This document shows, one piece after another, positions 62,022 through 64,000 of a stretch of 64,000 nt of DNA (the stretch's first letter is position 1; each line of letters opens with the position of its first letter). The notes beneath the pieces were generated by a model. It made no database searches. It worked only from the letters and a program-made list of their open reading frames with translations, and had not been told where the DNA came from. Where the stretch lies: the NCBI GenBank assembly GCA_963703855.1, contig CAVPFW010000015.1:310001-374000 (forward strand). Direction: 5' to 3'. Source of the stretch: AP-15 sp963703855. GTDB taxonomy: Bacteria; Pseudomonadota; Alphaproteobacteria; ATCC43930; CGMCC-115725. A program made the translations under genes and the position numbers.

Positions 62022-63785
62022 ATGTCGGCCGAGCCGATCAGCGGAGCGGAAATCGTCATCAAGGCCTTGGTCGACCAGGGCGTCGATGTCGTGTTCGGCT
62101 ATCCGGGCGGCGCGGTGCTGCCGATCTATGACGCGCTGTTCAAGCAGAACGCATTGCGTCACATCCTGGTGCGCCAGGAAGGCGGTGCGGTGCATGCGGC
62201 CGAGGGCTACGCGCGCTCGACCGGCCGGGTCGGCGTGGTCCTGGTGACGAGCGGCCCCGGCGCCACCAACGCGGTCACCGGGCTGACCGACGCGCTGATG
62301 GATTCGGTGCCGGTCGTGTGCCTGACCGGGCAGGTGCCGACCCACCTGATCGGCAACGACGCCTTTCAGGAGGCCGACACCACCGGCATCACCCGGCCCT
62401 GCACCAAGCACAATTATCTGGTCAAGGACGTGCGCGAGCTGGCCCGCACGCTGCACGAAGCATTTTACGTCGCCAAAAGCGGCCGCCCCGGCCCGGTCGT
62501 CGTCGATCTGCCCAAGGACGTGCTGTTCGCGCCGGGACCCTACAGCGGACCCGAGGATGGGCGGCACAAGAGCTACCGCCCGCAGCTCGCGCCCGATCCG
62601 GCGCGGATCGCGCAAGCGGTCGAGATGATCGCCGCAGCCAAAAGGCCGCTGTTCTACGGCGGCGGCGGGCTGATCAATTCCGGCCCCGAGGCCTGCGCCC
62701 GCTTTACCGAGCTGGTGCGGCTGACCGATGCGCCCTGCACCTTGACCTTGATGGGGCTCGGCGCGCTCCCGGCGAGCGATCCGCATTTTCTCGGCATGGT
62801 CGGCATGCACGGCACCTACGAGGCGAATTTGGCGATGCACGATTGCGATCTGATGATCGCGGTCGGCGCGCGCTTCGACGACCGGGTGACCGGACGGCTC
62901 AACGCCTTCTCGCCGGGCTCGAAAAAGATCCACATCGACATCGATCCGTCATCGATCAACAAGAACGTGCGCGTCGATCTGCCGATCATCGGCGATGTCG
63001 GGCATGCGATGAACGCAATGCTCGCCGCATGGCCAAGCATCCCGCACCGCGTCCCCGGGGCCGGGCACGCGCAGTGGTGGCGGACGATCGAGGGCTGGCG
63101 CGGCCGCGACTGCCTGCGCTACGACAAGGGCCGCCGCGACCTGATCAAGCCGCAATACGCGATCGAGCGGCTTTACGCGCTGACCCGCGGCCGCGACGTC
63201 TACATCACCACCGAGGTCGGCCAGCACCAGATGTGGGCGGCGCAGTTCTTCAAGTTCGAGGAGCCGCACCACTGGATGACTTCGGGCGGGCTCGGCACGA
63301 TGGGCTATGGGCTGCCGGCGGCGGTCGGTGTCCAGATCGCCCACCCCGAGGCGCTCGTTATCGACATCGCCGGCGAAGCCTCGATCCTGATGAACATCCA
63401 AGAGATGTCGACCGTTTCGCAATACCGGCTGCCGGTCAAGCTGTTCATCCTCAACAACCAGTACATGGGCATGGTGCGCCAGTGGCAGGAATTGCTGCAT
63501 GGCGGCCGCTATTCCGAGAGCTATACCGCGGCATTGCCCGATTTCGTCAAGTTGGCGGAGGCCTTCGGCGCGGTCGGGCGGCGGGTCGAGGACCCGGCCG
63601 ACCTCGACGACGCGATCGCTTGGATGCTGAAGGTGCCGGGGGCGGTGATCCTCGATGTCGCCGTCGATCCCAAGGAGAACTGCTTCCCGATGATCCCGTC
63701 GGGTGCCGCGCACAACGAGATGCTGCTCGGCCCCGAGGACGAAGCCGCAAAGCCGGTCTCCGAAGAGGGGATGGTTCTGGTGTGA
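62022..63785 (+). CDS. ilvI: Acetolactate synthase, large subunit
   Basis: The ThDP/FAD enzyme joins two pyruvates, or pyruvate and 2-oxobutyrate, in branched-chain amino acid synthesis. The 587-residue protein begins MSAEPISGAEIVIKALVDQG, with FGYPGGAVLPIYDAL and the catalytic Glu in RQEGGAVHAAEGYAR. GARFDDRVTGRL lies in the FAD domain, and GLGTMGYGLPAAVGVQIAHP precedes the ThDP motif IDIAGEASILMNIQEMSTVS, where GEA stands for the usual GDG. The regulatory small subunit is expected beyond the window. A leader of about 87 bases after miaA has no obvious peptide. Confidence 0.95.
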   Translation: MSAEPISGAEIVIKALVDQGVDVVFGYPGGAVLPIYDALFKQNALRHILVRQEGGAVHAAEGYARSTGRVGVVLVTSGPGATNAVTGLTDALMDSVPVVCLTGQVPTHLIGNDAFQEADTTGITRPCTKHNYLVKDVRELARTLHEAFYVAKSGRPGPVVVDLPKDVLFAPGPYSGPEDGRHKSYRPQLAPDPARIAQAVEMIAAAKRPLFYGGGGLINSGPEACARFTELVRLTDAPCTLTLMGLGALPASDPHFLGMVGMHGTYEANLAMHDCDLMIAVGARFDDRVTGRLNAFSPGSKKIHIDIDPSSINKNVRVDLPIIGDVGHAMNAMLAAWPSIPHRVPGAGHAQWWRTIEGWRGRDCLRYDKGRRDLIKPQYAIERLYALTRGRDVYITTEVGQHQMWAAQFFKFEEPHHWMTSGGLGTMGYGLPAAVGVQIAHPEALVIDIAGEASILMNIQEMSTVSQYRLPVKLFILNNQYMGMVRQWQELLHGGRYSESYTAALPDFVKLAEAFGAVGRRVEDPADLDDAIAWMLKVPGAVILDVAVDPKENCFPMIPSGAAHNEMLLGPEDEAAKPVSEEGMVLV

Positions 63786-63839
63786 CGTCCTTCTCTGGCC
63801 CCCCCGAAACGTCGGCGCCCGCGGCACCGTCACCCGCCT

Positions 63840-63985
63840 CCCCCCGGATCGTAGTCCGGGGGTTTGCACCCCTGGCGCATCGCGGATGCGCCACCCGGCG
63901 GGCGCAGGCAGGGCTGCGCCGAGAGGGCGCATTGCGGGAGAGGGGGGATCCGGCGCGCCGGCGACGGGTGGGTGAGGGTCTCTTC
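63840..63985. repeat. Structured repeat downstream of ilvI, relative of the repeat at 547-635
   Basis: Contains CCCCC...GGGGG (63841-63862), the hairpin TGGCGCATC/GATGCGCCA (63873-63893) and GGCGCAG/CTGCGCC, then TTGCGGGAGAGGGGGGAT and GGGTGGGTGAGGG. The last parts are the reverse complement of the left-edge repeat's CCCTCACCCACC and CCCCCCTCTCCCGCA blocks. The first hairpin may also end ilvI transcription partly. Confidence 0.65.
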
Positions 63986-64000
63986 GGGCAATGCTCGCCC

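Overview
The window looks like a high-GC alphaproteobacterial chromosome segment, probably Rhodospirillales-like. The reasons are the gene orders tlyA-dxs-ispA-xseB-HDAC at one end and hflK-hflC-DUF2065-degP / serB / miaA-ilvI at the other, a yajQ next to tRNA-Glu, PEP-CTERM proteins with sigma-54 promoters, and frequent GTG/TTG starts. The taxonomic call is an inference from gene content; no marker gene was compared.

Layout. 1-8.6 kb is core: TlyA rRNA methylase, the isoprenoid genes dxs and ispA, xseB, a histone-deacetylase-like hydrolase, a DUF423 membrane protein, a glycosyltransferase/epimerase pair and yajQ. 8.65-12.4 kb lies between tRNA-Glu(CTC) and tRNA-Lys(TTT). It is a graveyard of mobile DNA: the tail of an ABC substrate-binding gene joined to an IS1380 transposase tail, a complete-looking IS3-family element whose two reading frames are both broken, a DUF5681 phage-type gene and the tail of a serine recombinase. 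12.8-18.5 kb holds an alpha/beta hydrolase, a glycosyltransferase, a GMC oxidoreductase, a 5'-3' exonuclease and a six-Asp-box protein. 18.7-26.3 kb is a decaying catabolic block: carboxylesterase, a frameshifted molybdenum hydroxylase pair, fragments of an isochorismatase and of a second molybdenum hydroxylase, a VOC protein, an esterase whose nucleophile serine codon has become leucine, and an SDR. 26.6-33.3 kb has MgtC, a frameshifted DUF2189 protein, a hydrolase/radical-SAM divergent pair and an AaeAB-like efflux pair.

33.5-42.1 kb is the most interesting part. Two paralogous PEP-CTERM exoproteins each have a sigma-54 promoter and, upstream of it, two copies of a 17-bp imperfect palindrome. 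Beside them, divergently, lie a TPR-sulfotransferase, a 2OG-Fe(II) oxygenase and a second TPR-sulfotransferase in an overlapping operon, followed by a third TPR-sulfotransferase facing them. The sulfotransferase domains resemble tyrosylprotein sulfotransferases, and both exoproteins carry a conserved acidic tyrosine site (DYDDxYG). A secreted-protein sulfation system is a testable hypothesis.

42.5-48.5 kb: DUF3096 and DUF992 proteins, a znuACB-type metal transporter with a possible Zur site, a dead REP-associated transposase still flanked by REP sequences, the remnant of a potassium channel, and the Mrp Fe-S carrier. 48.8-55.7 kb is a surface-glycan-type cluster (TPR protein, two glycosyltransferase-like proteins, a methyltransferase, an SGNH hydrolase), partly AT-richer than its surroundings. 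55.9-63.8 kb is core again: HflKC and a periplasmic DegP protease for envelope quality control, SerB (frameshifted in this sequence), MiaA and acetolactate synthase. Several genes are broken by a single extra base (molybdenum hydroxylase, DUF2189, serB). For serB at least, sequence error is as likely as real decay.
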